From Maritalea porphyrae (GTDB lineage: Bacteria; Pseudomonadota; Alphaproteobacteria; Rhizobiales; Devosiaceae), in the NCBI RefSeq assembly GCF_030159895.1, contig NZ_BSNI01000002.1, positions 2,320,306 through 2,384,305 of the forward strand: 64,000 nt of DNA, read 5' to 3'. The position numbers were made by a program, and so were the translations under genes. This document shows positions 24,807-33,527 of the stretch, in pieces; position 1 is the stretch's first letter; each line of letters opens with the position of its first letter. The notes under the pieces were generated by a model that did not search any database, had not been told where the DNA came from, and was given only the letters and a program-made list of their open reading frames with translations.

Positions 24807-25865
24807 ATGAATATCCAGATAACAATTGCAGTGATCTGCCTCGCTATTTGCGCTATTTGCGCGCCAGCGCATGCCCAGACAGCTGAATTAGAACGCGCAT
24901 TGACTGCATATATCGATGATCAAGACATTGATGGCGCTGTGTTTTACGCGAACATCAATGGCAAGGTGCTACAGATCGCTGCTGGGACAATTGACGAAAG
25001 CCAAACGACACCGACAACAGATGAAACTCGTTTCTATATTGCCTCGACAGGCAAGATGATGACCGCCGCCGCCATCCTTTCATCGGTAGAAGAAGGCAAG
25101 CTGAAACTTGATGCACCTATCTGGCCACACATTAAAGAGATTGATGGAGTTAAAGCGCTTGCAAACGCAGACAAGGTCACTTTGCGTCAATTACTGAACC
25201 ATACTTCTGGATTGGCGGAGTATTTGGGCGACGAGTTTGATGACGCGAGCAAAATGGAACCAACAAAACGCTGGAAAGCAGCGGAGGCATTGCCATTTGC
25301 CTTTGATCTAGAACCAGCCTTTCCACCCGGAACTGCGTTTGAATACACCAATACAAACTACATATTGCTTGGCCACATCCTGGCGCAAATTGACGGCTCT
25401 TTGAGTGCTTCTCTCAAATCTCGTGTTTTCGAAAAGGCAGGCATGCGAAAGAGCACTGTTGGCACAGACCAAAGTGACGGCTCGCTCGCCCATGGATTTG
25501 ACGAATTTGGGGAAAACGCCACAGCACAAGCCCGAGCAAGTGTGATGGGTGACGGACCTGTCATTTCAACTGCTCAAGATGTTGGCAAGTTCATGCTCGC
25601 GCTGTTGCAGAACAAAACCCTCATTGGTCCTGATACGCTCATCGAAATGCTTTCCGGATCAACACACGAGCAGAGCTATGGCTTGGGTATTGGCTACGAA
25701 ACGGATCGTATAGGGGAATGGTTTGGACACGCAGGCTCGTATGACGGATACGAAGCTGATGTGCGATACTATCCGAAATCAAAAGCAGCCTTTGTCATTC
25801 TGATGAACGGAAATCCGTATTCTGAGGAAACATTCCTCGATCAAGCGGTAGAGATACTGTTCTAA
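24807..25865 (+). CDS. Class C beta-lactamase-like serine hydrolase (exported)
   Basis: A 352-residue protein with a signal peptide (1-23, ending AHA). The penicillin-binding/class C triad is visible: Ser80-Thr-Gly-Lys83, Tyr180-Thr-Asn182 and a C-terminal HAG in FGHAGSYDG in place of KTG. Proteins of this group are usually periplasmic D-aminopeptidases or esterases rather than true beta-lactamases. It starts about 75 bases after the hydroxy-acid dehydrogenase gene on the same strand. It converges on the GGDEF-EAL gene 15 bases later. The substrate is unknown. Confidence 0.85.
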   Translation: MNIQITIAVICLAICAICAPAHAQTAELERALTAYIDDQDIDGAVFYANINGKVLQIAAGTIDESQTTPTTDETRFYIASTGKMMTAAAILSSVEEGKLKLDAPIWPHIKEIDGVKALANADKVTLRQLLNHTSGLAEYLGDEFDDASKMEPTKRWKAAEALPFAFDLEPAFPPGTAFEYTNTNYILLGHILAQIDGSLSASLKSRVFEKAGMRKSTVGTDQSDGSLAHGFDEFGENATAQARASVMGDGPVISTAQDVGKFMLALLQNKTLIGPDTLIEMLSGSTHEQSYGLGIGYETDRIGEWFGHAGSYDGYEADVRYYPKSKAAFVILMNGNPYSEETFLDQAVEILF

Positions 25866-25880
25866 GGACTTATCGAAAAA

Positions 25881-27845
25881 CTATTTCGCGGTCAGAAAAT
25901 CGCGCAACTCGTCGAACTGCTTATAAGTCGGCGAGATATTGGCAATGATTGGCGAAACCTCAGATCGCTGCAGCCACTTGAGTGCCTGGCTCAGCGGCAT
26001 TGGGTGACCAACACCAAATCCCTGAATAACAGTGCAACCCGCTGCTTGAAGCTCTTCAGCCTGCTCGATCTCTTCGATGCCTTCAGCAACGACAGTCATG
26101 CCCAACTCACTGCACAAAGCGATGATCGTCCGCACAATTGTCAGCGTTGCAGGATCAAGCAACATATTGCGCACCATCGAACGATCGATCTTAACCCCAT
26201 GTGTGGTAATGCGTGTCAGGTGCGCAAGACCGGCATAGCCCATACCGAAGTCATCCAGCTCGACCTTAAATCCTTCATTGCTGACCTCGCGAATGGCCTC
26301 CAAATTGGACCCATTCATGCCTTCCAAAAGGTTTGTTTCGAGCACTTCAAGCGTAACGCGGTCATTGCTCAACTCACGAGAACTTACCGCAGAGCACAGA
26401 TCTTTAACGTAGTTTGGCTGATTAAGCGTTGCGGTGGAAACATTGATGGAAATGCGCAAATCATGATGACCGGCATCATCCATCGCACGCAACGCATCTA
26501 GTGCACCATGCATAGCAACACTATCGACTTGCGACATCAATCCATTTTGCTCAGCAATGGTCAGGAACTCTTGTGGCGGCAGTTTGCCATATTTGGGATG
26601 ATGCCACCTTATGAGCGCTTCAAACCCATGTACCGTTCCACGCTCAAGATTATACTGGGGCTGAAGCTCAACGCACAACTGCCCCTCTTCAATTGCACTC
26701 GCGAGCTGCGAAGACAATTCCATTCGACGCGCATAGACCGTGCCCAACACCTTGTTAAAACACGAAATATTGTGCCTACCGCTCCGCTTCACTTCATAAA
26801 GCGCAACGTCCGCGTGCTTAATAAGATCATTAGCGGTTTTTGCATGGTCGCCCGTAATAGCGATGCCGATGCTGCAGCCAAATTGAACAACATGATCGCC
26901 AGACTGAAATGGTTGCTCTAACGCATTTAGAATTTTCTTGGCTATTTCCTTGAGTGGCTCAAATCCGAACGTTTCTTCAAAAACCACCAAAAACTCGTCA
27001 CCGCCAAATCGACCAACCATGCCCATTTCGCCCACAATGGCAGTCATTTGCTCCGCAGCGTGAATAAGCACCTTATCGCCCACCGAATGGCCGAGCGTGT
27101 CATTGATTGTTTTGAATTGATCCAAATCGATGTGGAGCAAGCCAGCCGTTTTTCCGCTTTCCATTGCACTGGCAACAACTGCTTCCAAATGTTTGGACAG
27201 CTTCATTCGGTTTGGCAATCCGGTCAAAGAATCAAATTCAGCGAGTTCCTTATTACGGCTCTCGGAACGCTTAAGCTCCTCTTCATGCTCGCGCTGCTCC
27301 GTGATCTCGCGCGCGATGATGACAACCTTAGGCTCTGCCCCCTCTTCAAAGGTAGCAACCGCAAAACTAAGCTGGTTCCAAAAGAGTTCGCCATTCTTTC
27401 GAATGTTGAGAATGCTCTCAAAATCTTCCAAGTGCCCAGATGAGATATCGTAGCGGAATTCTTCAATCTCTTCAGGACTTGGCCGCGATTCCGGTGGGAT
27501 CACAAACTCTTGCGGTTTTTTCCCGCGAATCTCATCAGCTGAAAACCCAGTCATCCTAGAATAGGCTGGGTTAGACCATTCAATTCGACCTTCCAAATCC
27601 TGGATCAGAATCCCATCATTCGCGTTATTAACGATCAATTCCATGATCGTATTTTCACTACGCGTGTTCTGAAGTTCTTTATTTAACGCTCTGATTTTCT
27701 TACGAAACGCTGCTCGGGTTCGCAAATGCTTTCGCGCATAGTAAACCAGGCCCGCCCCCATTAGGCAGCCCAAAATAAGCACCAAACCATGTACAATAAT
27801 GACCGAACCCACGGGGCCATATACTCCTATTATGAAGTCCAACAT
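25881..27845 (-). CDS. PAS-GGDEF-EAL cyclic di-GMP turnover protein
   Basis: A protein of about 654 residues: an N-terminal helix (about 5-28), a basic linker, a PAS/PAC sensor (about 60-180; NDGILIQDLEGRIEWSN), a GGDEF domain with intact FGGDEF, and an EAL domain. The EAL domain keeps EAL (HGFEALIRW), DDFG and the KID and AEGIE motifs. Both cyclase and phosphodiesterase sites look complete, so the dominant activity cannot be told from sequence. ATG 27845 is preferred because it places the helix at the N-terminus; a TTG 51 bases upstream is the alternative. It converges on the serine hydrolase gene. Confidence 0.88.
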   Translation of the reverse strand: MLDFIIGVYGPVGSVIIVHGLVLILGCLMGAGLVYYARKHLRTRAAFRKKIRALNKELQNTRSENTIMELIVNNANDGILIQDLEGRIEWSNPAYSRMTGFSADEIRGKKPQEFVIPPESRPSPEEIEEFRYDISSGHLEDFESILNIRKNGELFWNQLSFAVATFEEGAEPKVVIIAREITEQREHEEELKRSESRNKELAEFDSLTGLPNRMKLSKHLEAVVASAMESGKTAGLLHIDLDQFKTINDTLGHSVGDKVLIHAAEQMTAIVGEMGMVGRFGGDEFLVVFEETFGFEPLKEIAKKILNALEQPFQSGDHVVQFGCSIGIAITGDHAKTANDLIKHADVALYEVKRSGRHNISCFNKVLGTVYARRMELSSQLASAIEEGQLCVELQPQYNLERGTVHGFEALIRWHHPKYGKLPPQEFLTIAEQNGLMSQVDSVAMHGALDALRAMDDAGHHDLRISINVSTATLNQPNYVKDLCSAVSSRELSNDRVTLEVLETNLLEGMNGSNLEAIREVSNEGFKVELDDFGMGYAGLAHLTRITTHGVKIDRSMVRNMLLDPATLTIVRTIIALCSELGMTVVAEGIEEIEQAEELQAAGCTVIQGFGVGHPMPLSQALKWLQRSEVSPIIANISPTYKQFDELRDFLTAK

Positions 27846-27955
27846 ACACTGGCACCCGTTAACCAGTGCCAAACAGCATTGGATTTTTTTGGCCAAACAC
27901 GAGCTGTCAAAACAGATCCGGATGCGAAGAGATTATAACAATAAGGGGAGAAAAG

Positions 27956-28031
27956 TGGTGCCGGTTGAGAGACTTGAACTCCCGACCCTCTGATTACAAA
28001 TCAGATGCTCTACCAACTGAGCTAAACCGGC
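27956..28031 (-). tRNA. tRNA-Thr (anticodon TGT)
   Basis: A 76-base tRNA on the minus strand with encoded CCA. The acceptor GCCGGTT pairs with AACCGGC, the D-arm contains TAGCTCAGTTGGTAGAG, the anticodon loop TTTGTAA gives TGT, and the T-arm contains GTTCAAGTC. It lies between the GGDEF-EAL gene and nadK. Confidence 0.95.
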
Positions 28032-28213
28032 AACGCGCGCTTGATACATAATGATTTGATTTGGTGCAAGCATCAATTTTCAAAATTGTAGAGATTTTTC
28101 ACACCACCTGCGAAAAACTTAGAACCATTTGTCAAAATTGGGGCTTTTCGATTGCGCTCAAGCTGTGGCACGGTGCAACACAATAAATCGAGCAGCCTTT
28201 TTGGAGCGCCATT

Positions 28214-28990
28214 TTGCCTAAATTCTCAACAGACAAAGTTACATTCGTCTCTTCTGGTTCCAAGGAGTCTGAACAGGCACGCGATGTTTTGAGCGCAAAG
28301 TACGGCAACTGCTCAATGGACGAAGCTGAAGTAATCGTTGCCCTTGGCGGTGATGGCCTGATGCTCGAAACGCTGCACAACGTAATGGACAACGGCATTC
28401 CTGTTTATGGCATGAATTTTGGCTCTATTGGCTTTTTGATGAACGACTATGGCGCTGACAATCTTGCTGAGCGCCTAGCAAATGCGGAACCGACCGTCAT
28501 TCATCCCTTGCGCATGACCGCAACAGACACGCGTGGCAATGAGCACACAGCCCTTGCCCTCAACGAAGTTTCATTGCTTAGAACGTCATATCAAGCCGCA
28601 AAAATCGAAATTCTCATAGATGGCAAACCACGCTTAGAAGAATTGGTATGCGATGGCGTGCTGGTGGCCACACCGGCTGGCTCCACAGCCTACAATCTTT
28701 CGGCGCACGGCCCGATTCTGCCAATTGAGGCGCCGTTGCTGGCGCTAACGCCAATATCGCCATTTCGCCCGCGACGCTGGCGCGGAGCGATTCTTTCAAA
28801 TCGCGCTGAAGTCACATTCCGAATTCGGGAAATCGAGAAACGCCCCGTGAACGCGGTCGCGGACAGCAAAGAAATCAATGACGTTGTCGAGGTAAAGGTG
28901 AGTGAATCGCGGACCCATTCAGTGACGCTACTGTTTGATCCGGGGCACAGCCTTGATGAACGTGTGCTCAATGAGCAATTCGACTACTAA
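28214..28990 (+). CDS. nadK: NAD kinase (TTG start)
   Basis: A 258-residue NAD kinase. It carries the ATP/NAD motif LGGDGLMLE (about 45-53), [12 protein letters not shown] (about 71-82) and the downstream [18 protein letters not shown]. It phosphorylates NAD to NADP using ATP or polyphosphate. The start is TTG at 28214: GGAG at 28203-28206 is seven bases upstream and no closer ATG fits the family length. It is the only gene in its direction here and converges on the DUF2336 gene six bases downstream. Confidence 0.93.
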   Translation: MPKFSTDKVTFVSSGSKESEQARDVLSAKYGNCSMDEAEVIVALGGDGLMLETLHNVMDNGIPVYGMNFGSIGFLMNDYGADNLAERLANAEPTVIHPLRMTATDTRGNEHTALALNEVSLLRTSYQAAKIEILIDGKPRLEELVCDGVLVATPAGSTAYNLSAHGPILPIEAPLLALTPISPFRPRRWRGAILSNRAEVTFRIREIEKRPVNAVADSKEINDVVEVKVSESRTHSVTLLFDPGHSLDERVLNEQFDY

Positions 28991-28996
28991 AAGATG

Positions 28997-30223
28997 TTAA
29001 GCCGCAGGTAACGCAAGCTGTTCGTCGCGCAAATGCGAAATAGAAATTGAAGCGTCTTCACTTGCCTCTTCGACAAAGCTTGCCATGACACCGCGCGCGG
29101 CTTCGCGCGCCAATGAGACATTCTGCTCGTTCAAATACCCAAATACGCTTTCCAAGCTCTCCGGAATATCGCCATCATGATCGTCGATAAGAGCCGAAAT
29201 GAGCTGAGAAACCACAAAATGGCGTGCCGCCACATCGGTTTCTAAATAAGCATCGCGTGCCAAAATTGTTAAGCGTGCCATTAGGTTTCGCAAAGAGGGT
29301 TCAAATCCACATCGGGTAAACAGAGCATGTAGTGCGCGACGTGTGCCTGATCGCAGAATGCCTTCAGCCTTTCGCGTGGGCAAATCTGCCAATACGGCCA
29401 AAGCGGTAACAAAGAACTGCAGCCGACCATTTACAACGGAGTTGATGAGCAATCGCGGCGTCAAGCGGTTCGATTGATAAAGGGCATCAAGATAATTGTA
29501 ATGTTCAGCAGTTGGGTCACCATTTACCAAACCCGTCGTTGCTTTATCGAGTTGATCCCGCATCAAGCGTGAAAGCCGCTGCTTTTGGATACTTCCCTTC
29601 ACGATACGTGCGCCAAGCAATGCATCGGCAATACGTTCGGTGAGCAGAAAACGCGCCGCAATTGGCAGATCATCACGGTTGAGCAACGTTCCACGCATTG
29701 CAGCGTCATCGCACCACCGGTCAGCAAGCTCGATCAGCAAATCATAAGGCAACGCCAAATCCCGTCGCTGCAACAACATCTCATCAATTGATCGAGAGTG
29801 TTCTTCGGCCAAAATGCGACAAACATTGAGACCGACCCGCGCTCGAGACAAAATCGCTTCTGCAATTCGCGTAGACCCTTTGCGCGCCAGGGCAACCAAA
29901 TCGCTATCAAGCAATACAGGGGAAAATTGAACAACCGCGGCGGCGATAATCGCCTCATCCTGCGCCAGCGCAAACATCACGGGACGAGGTGCATTGGGCG
30001 ATCGCAGCAACTCATATGCCAGCGCTGCCCGCACTTTCACCGAACTATCATCAAGAAAGCTCAAAACTGCGGCATAAAGAGCTGCTTGCTCATCGGCAGG
30101 GCCGTCATGTTCCAAATATGCTCGCGCAGCAATACGCGCAGCTTGGCCGCGTTGCTCACTATGAGCAGACTGCGATAATCTATGATATTCGTGGAAACCG
30201 AGCACGCCTACGCCTTCAAACAA
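28997..30223 (-). CDS. DUF2336 domain protein
   Basis: A 408-residue mostly alpha-helical protein of the alphaproteobacterial DUF2336 family, with HEAT-like repeats. The N-terminal part contains VKVRAALAYELLRS and repeated segments around residues 70-130 and 190-230. The function of the family is unknown. The start is TTG at 30223 with GGGG four bases upstream; a GTG seven codons further in, preceded by GAAGG, is an alternative. No signal peptide or membrane segment is seen. It is downstream of the transglycosylase gene on the same strand after about 75 bases. Confidence 0.8.
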   Translation of the reverse strand: MFEGVGVLGFHEYHRLSQSAHSEQRGQAARIAARAYLEHDGPADEQAALYAAVLSFLDDSSVKVRAALAYELLRSPNAPRPVMFALAQDEAIIAAAVVQFSPVLLDSDLVALARKGSTRIAEAILSRARVGLNVCRILAEEHSRSIDEMLLQRRDLALPYDLLIELADRWCDDAAMRGTLLNRDDLPIAARFLLTERIADALLGARIVKGSIQKQRLSRLMRDQLDKATTGLVNGDPTAEHYNYLDALYQSNRLTPRLLINSVVNGRLQFFVTALAVLADLPTRKAEGILRSGTRRALHALFTRCGFEPSLRNLMARLTILARDAYLETDVAARHFVVSQLISALIDDHDGDIPESLESVFGYLNEQNVSLAREAARGVMASFVEEASEDASISISHLRDEQLALPAA

Positions 30224-30297
30224 CTAACCCCATCAAGCGGTTACCCAAAGACTACCCGGGAAGACTTAATGAAGCGTTCACCATAAATGTAGGAGGT

Positions 30298-31170
30298 CTA
30301 TTTTGAATAAAAGCGTGAAAAAAAGCTTTGGCGACGCGCGTCAATTTCTTCTTGGGAAAGCACAGCAGGCTGCGAAGTCGGCACCGCCGTAGCACCAGCG
30401 CCTACCCTACTTTGTATTTCAACGCTTGGCGCGGCTCTATAGAGCATCGCAAACGGAGATGCAGGGCCTTGGGTTTGCGAAACTGAGAATGGGCCTTGAT
30501 TTGATGTTGCCATCTGTTGAGCGGCAAATGCCGCAGTTTGAGTGCCCGGCGCCTCAACACTCAAAGCCCGGTGCTTTGCAACAAGCACTTGATATACTTG
30601 CTTTATCGTGCGCGGCTTACCCTTGTCGTAAAAGATCGCCTCGTTTGCGCGCGCCTGTGCTGGAAAATGCTTAACGGCGTTGGCATTGGGACTAGTTAGG
30701 CCCAGATTGAAAAATTTCTCAGCCCCACGCGCGCCCATAAAATGAGCAATATATAGCTCCCCCGGAGACGGCATACGGCCAAACTTGTCATGCAAATAAG
30801 CCCCATTTCGCCGCGTAAAAGCTGCCGCCAGATCAGCCGACATTTCTGGATTCTCGCGCAATGCCAAAATGCCATCCCGCATCTTTGGGTCTTTTACTTC
30901 ATACCCGTCGTCAGTACGCGCAATCTTGTCCGAAATTGAGCCGTAGCCGAGCTTTGGCCCTTCTTCTTTGAGCACTTCGAGCCAAGTGCCTTCAATGAAT
31001 TGAAACAATCCGACTGCACTAGAAGTCTTTGCTTTAGCATGTGGATCGAGAGAACTTTCACGAATGGCTGTTTGCAGCAAATAGTCAAAATCCACACCAT
31101 TCTTGTCCCCTGCCCGCGTCAGGGCCTGGGTAAGATGGTTTGGAACTTGAACCGGTTTTACACTTGGCAT
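30298..31170 (-). CDS. Lytic transglycosylase SLT-domain protein
   Basis: A 290-residue protein with a lysozyme-like SLT fold in residues 15-170. Glu38 in AIRESSLDP is the likely catalytic acid and SAVGLFQFIEGTW the conserved second motif. It would cleave peptidoglycan glycan strands. There is no cleavable signal peptide at the predicted start, which is odd for a periplasmic enzyme; export by another route or a flagellar role is possible. The C-terminal 90 residues are low-complexity and rich in Ala, Gln and Pro. It precedes the DUF2336 gene. Confidence 0.8.
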   Translation of the reverse strand: MPSVKPVQVPNHLTQALTRAGDKNGVDFDYLLQTAIRESSLDPHAKAKTSSAVGLFQFIEGTWLEVLKEEGPKLGYGSISDKIARTDDGYEVKDPKMRDGILALRENPEMSADLAAAFTRRNGAYLHDKFGRMPSPGELYIAHFMGARGAEKFFNLGLTSPNANAVKHFPAQARANEAIFYDKGKPRTIKQVYQVLVAKHRALSVEAPGTQTAAFAAQQMATSNQGPFSVSQTQGPASPFAMLYRAAPSVEIQSRVGAGATAVPTSQPAVLSQEEIDARRQSFFSRFYSK

Positions 31171-31231
31171 TGCAAAATCAAACCTTGCTCGATCAACATC
31201 TTAACAAAACATAAATGCTGTTAAGCAATCA

Positions 31232-31828
31232 TTAACCGCACCAATATTCGACCACTGCATCAATATCCGGCCTTGGGCGCTCTTGCGGGGTAATTGAAGC
31301 AGTTCCAATATGAACAAAACCCGCGAAAAACTCACCTTCTTTGGCACCAAAGATTACGGCAGCTTCAGCGTCGAATGCGTACCAACGGGTTACCCACTGC
31401 GCAGCAAATCCAAGTGCATGAGCGCCATGAACAAGATTGAAACACACACAACCAGCTGAGAGTTGCTGTTCAATCTGAGGCACCTTTGGATGCGCCTGAG
31501 TAGCCGAGATCACGCCAATGGTCAGTGGCGCTGGCAAAAACCGATTATATTCCGCATCTAACAAATCATCCGATATATCAGGATCGCGCTTCTTTGCTAA
31601 TGCGGCAAGTTTTTCGCCCGCAATCGCGCGCTGATCCCCTGCAATAACAATCAACCGCCAAGGCGCCAGCTTTCCGTGATCAGGCACACGTGTGCCAATC
31701 TCCAGCAAAGTCTGTAACTCTTGTTCGTTGGGTCCTGGCTCGGACAAAAACGGCAATGTTACCGAACGGCGCGATTTGAGATAGTCGATCATTTGTTGGT
31801 TTTTGCCCATTTCGCGATTCATCCCCAT
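31232..31828 (-). CDS. Nitroreductase family protein (YdjA-like)
   Basis: A protein of about 198 residues of the FMN-dependent nitroreductase family. It shows the N-terminal LKSRRSV, the FMN-binding TRVPDHGKLAPWRL and the C-terminal FVHIGT segment typical of YdjA-type minimal nitroreductases. It probably reduces nitro or quinone compounds with NAD(P)H; the natural substrate is unknown. The start is uncertain among clustered ATGs (31828, 31822, 31810) and a much longer frame to 31957; the short forms match the family length. It is divergent from the exported protein gene that begins near 31940-31958. Confidence 0.85.
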   Translation of the reverse strand: MGMNREMGKNQQMIDYLKSRRSVTLPFLSEPGPNEQELQTLLEIGTRVPDHGKLAPWRLIVIAGDQRAIAGEKLAALAKKRDPDISDDLLDAEYNRFLPAPLTIGVISATQAHPKVPQIEQQLSAGCVCFNLVHGAHALGFAAQWVTRWYAFDAEAAVIFGAKEGEFFAGFVHIGTASITPQERPRPDIDAVVEYWCG

Positions 31829-31957
31829 GTCACTTTGAAAATTTGGATTGTTTATGCCATAGCTTGGCCGCAAACTTAATCCAAAAGCTTCATAGTTTGT
31901 TTGGTCGAAAAGGCATAAGCTGCGATCAACAATTGTGGAATGGCGAATGCGGCGCAC

Positions 31958-32950
31958 ATGAACAAAATTAGATTAACTTCTGCCCTCATGATCGGCTTGT
32001 GGCTGGTGTCTCCAAGCTTAGCACAAGAGACCGCGCCTGTTCCGCCTGTTCGACCGGATTATTTAGATATTTCAAGCCCTTCTGATCAAAACCAGAATCA
32101 GGATGAGAACGCTGAAGAACCAGAAGAGCTGATGGATGCGCCAGACGAAGGCCCTGAAACGGTTGTCCCTCCGGCAAGTGATGGCCCACCTCAACCGGTT
32201 ACTATGAGTGCGCGCGTTGCAGAAGATGGTCCCTTTATTCCTTCCGGCGTAGAGTGGCGCATCTACTCAATCACACCAAACGAAAAAGGTGAGCTGGACC
32301 TATTGGCACGCTCAAGCGATTCTATCGCGAGCTTTTCACTACCAGCTGGCCAATACATCGCCCACGCTGCCTATGGCCGCGCCCAAGCGTCAGACACGGT
32401 AACCGTTGTAAATGGTCCAAACCAAATTGAGATCATTTTGGATGCAGGCGGACTGGAATTGAACGCCGCCGTTGTTGGCGATATTCCAATTCCTCGCCGT
32501 TGGCTGCGCTTCACGGTTTATGGGGAAAGCCCAAATGGCGGCGGAAAGAAGATTGTTGCACAAGCCGTCGCGCCGGGCCGAAAACTCTATTTGAATTCTG
32601 GCGTCTATAGTGTGGTATCTCACTTCGGCGACGTAAACGCCAGCGCGCGCGCTGATTTGCGGGTAGAACCGGGCCAACTCACTGCAGCCACCCTTTATCA
32701 TAAAGCGGCTCAAGTGACGTTCAAACTGGTTTCTGAACCGGGCGGCGAAGCCATCGCCGATACATCTTGGATCATTAAAACCCTAGACGGTGAGACAGTG
32801 TTTCAGGAGAAAAACGCATTTCCGCAAACAGTTCTGGAACAAGGCGAATATATTCTCATTGGAAAACTTGGAAGCCGAGTATTCAACCGCGAATTCGAAA
32901 TTGTACCCGGTCTTCCCAGAGAAATTGAATTATTAGCGGAAGCGAACTGA
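31958..32950 (+). CDS. Exported protein of unknown function
   Basis: A 330-residue protein with a signal peptide (1-23, ending SLAQ), then an acidic, proline-rich linker (about 24-80, with DQNQNQDENAEEPEE), then a beta-rich part of about 250 residues with repeated short domains (AGQYIAHAAYG, SGVYSVVSHFGD, QGEYILIGKLG). The three similar G-x-Y-x segments suggest three tandem beta-sandwich repeats. I do not recognise the family. ATG 31940 is an alternative start six codons upstream. It is followed by another exported protein gene. Confidence 0.75.
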   Translation: MNKIRLTSALMIGLWLVSPSLAQETAPVPPVRPDYLDISSPSDQNQNQDENAEEPEELMDAPDEGPETVVPPASDGPPQPVTMSARVAEDGPFIPSGVEWRIYSITPNEKGELDLLARSSDSIASFSLPAGQYIAHAAYGRAQASDTVTVVNGPNQIEIILDAGGLELNAAVVGDIPIPRRWLRFTVYGESPNGGGKKIVAQAVAPGRKLYLNSGVYSVVSHFGDVNASARADLRVEPGQLTAATLYHKAAQVTFKLVSEPGGEAIADTSWIIKTLDGETVFQEKNAFPQTVLEQGEYILIGKLGSRVFNREFEIVPGLPREIELLAEAN

Positions 32951-33002
32951 TCCAGTTCTATCACTCCTGCGTAACCTCCCCAACTTCATGTGGGAGAACA
33001 AG

Positions 33003-33512
33003 ATGAAAAAGCGAACCATTATTGCTGCAGCTTTGATCGGCGCGATGAGCATTGCATCAAGCGCGATCGCTGGCCAATTTCCAACGATAACAGCGGAAAA
33101 CCTAAATAAAGTCGAGATGAATCTGCCGCAAGACTTCGGTGCCCGTCGCTCGATTGTCATGATCGCATATACTCAAAAGCAGCAAGACGATGTGAATACT
33201 TGGCTGCCTTTTCTAGATCAAATGGCTAGAAAATCAGGCGTCAAATACTACGAAACGCCAGTGATATCATCTGGCTACAAACTAATGAGTGGCTTCATCG
33301 ATAATGGTATGCGCTCTGGCATAACCAGCAAATCGACACGCGCGAAAACTATTACGCTTTACACAAACGTATCAAAGTTCAACCGAGCTGTTGGTGTGAG
33401 CGGCAAGAGCACAATCCATGCGATCGTAATCGATCGAAATGGAAAGGTGCTCGCAACAGTAAGCGGCGCCTACTCCAAGGACAAAGCCAAGAAAATAAGC
33501 GCCGCTCTTTAA
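33003..33512 (+). CDS. Exported protein with thioredoxin-like look, function unknown
   Basis: A 169-residue protein with a signal peptide (1-23, ending AIAG). GGAG lies six bases upstream of ATG 33003. The mature sequence reads like a thioredoxin-fold protein without active-site cysteines (RRSIVMIAYTQKQQDDVNTWLP and HAIVIDRNGKVL), similar in style to YtfJ or ATP10-type proteins; this is a fold impression only. It starts 52 bases after the preceding exported protein gene and converges on thrS with 15 bases between stops. Confidence 0.75.
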   Translation: MKKRTIIAAALIGAMSIASSAIAGQFPTITAENLNKVEMNLPQDFGARRSIVMIAYTQKQQDDVNTWLPFLDQMARKSGVKYYETPVISSGYKLMSGFIDNGMRSGITSKSTRAKTITLYTNVSKFNRAVGVSGKSTIHAIVIDRNGKVLATVSGAYSKDKAKKISAAL

Positions 33513-33527
33513 TCAATCAAGATATTG

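Noticed and set aside
24807-25865. Beta-lactamase antibiotic resistance gene
   Set aside because: The third motif is HAG rather than KTG, which is more typical of serine esterases and D-aminopeptidases than of beta-lactamases.
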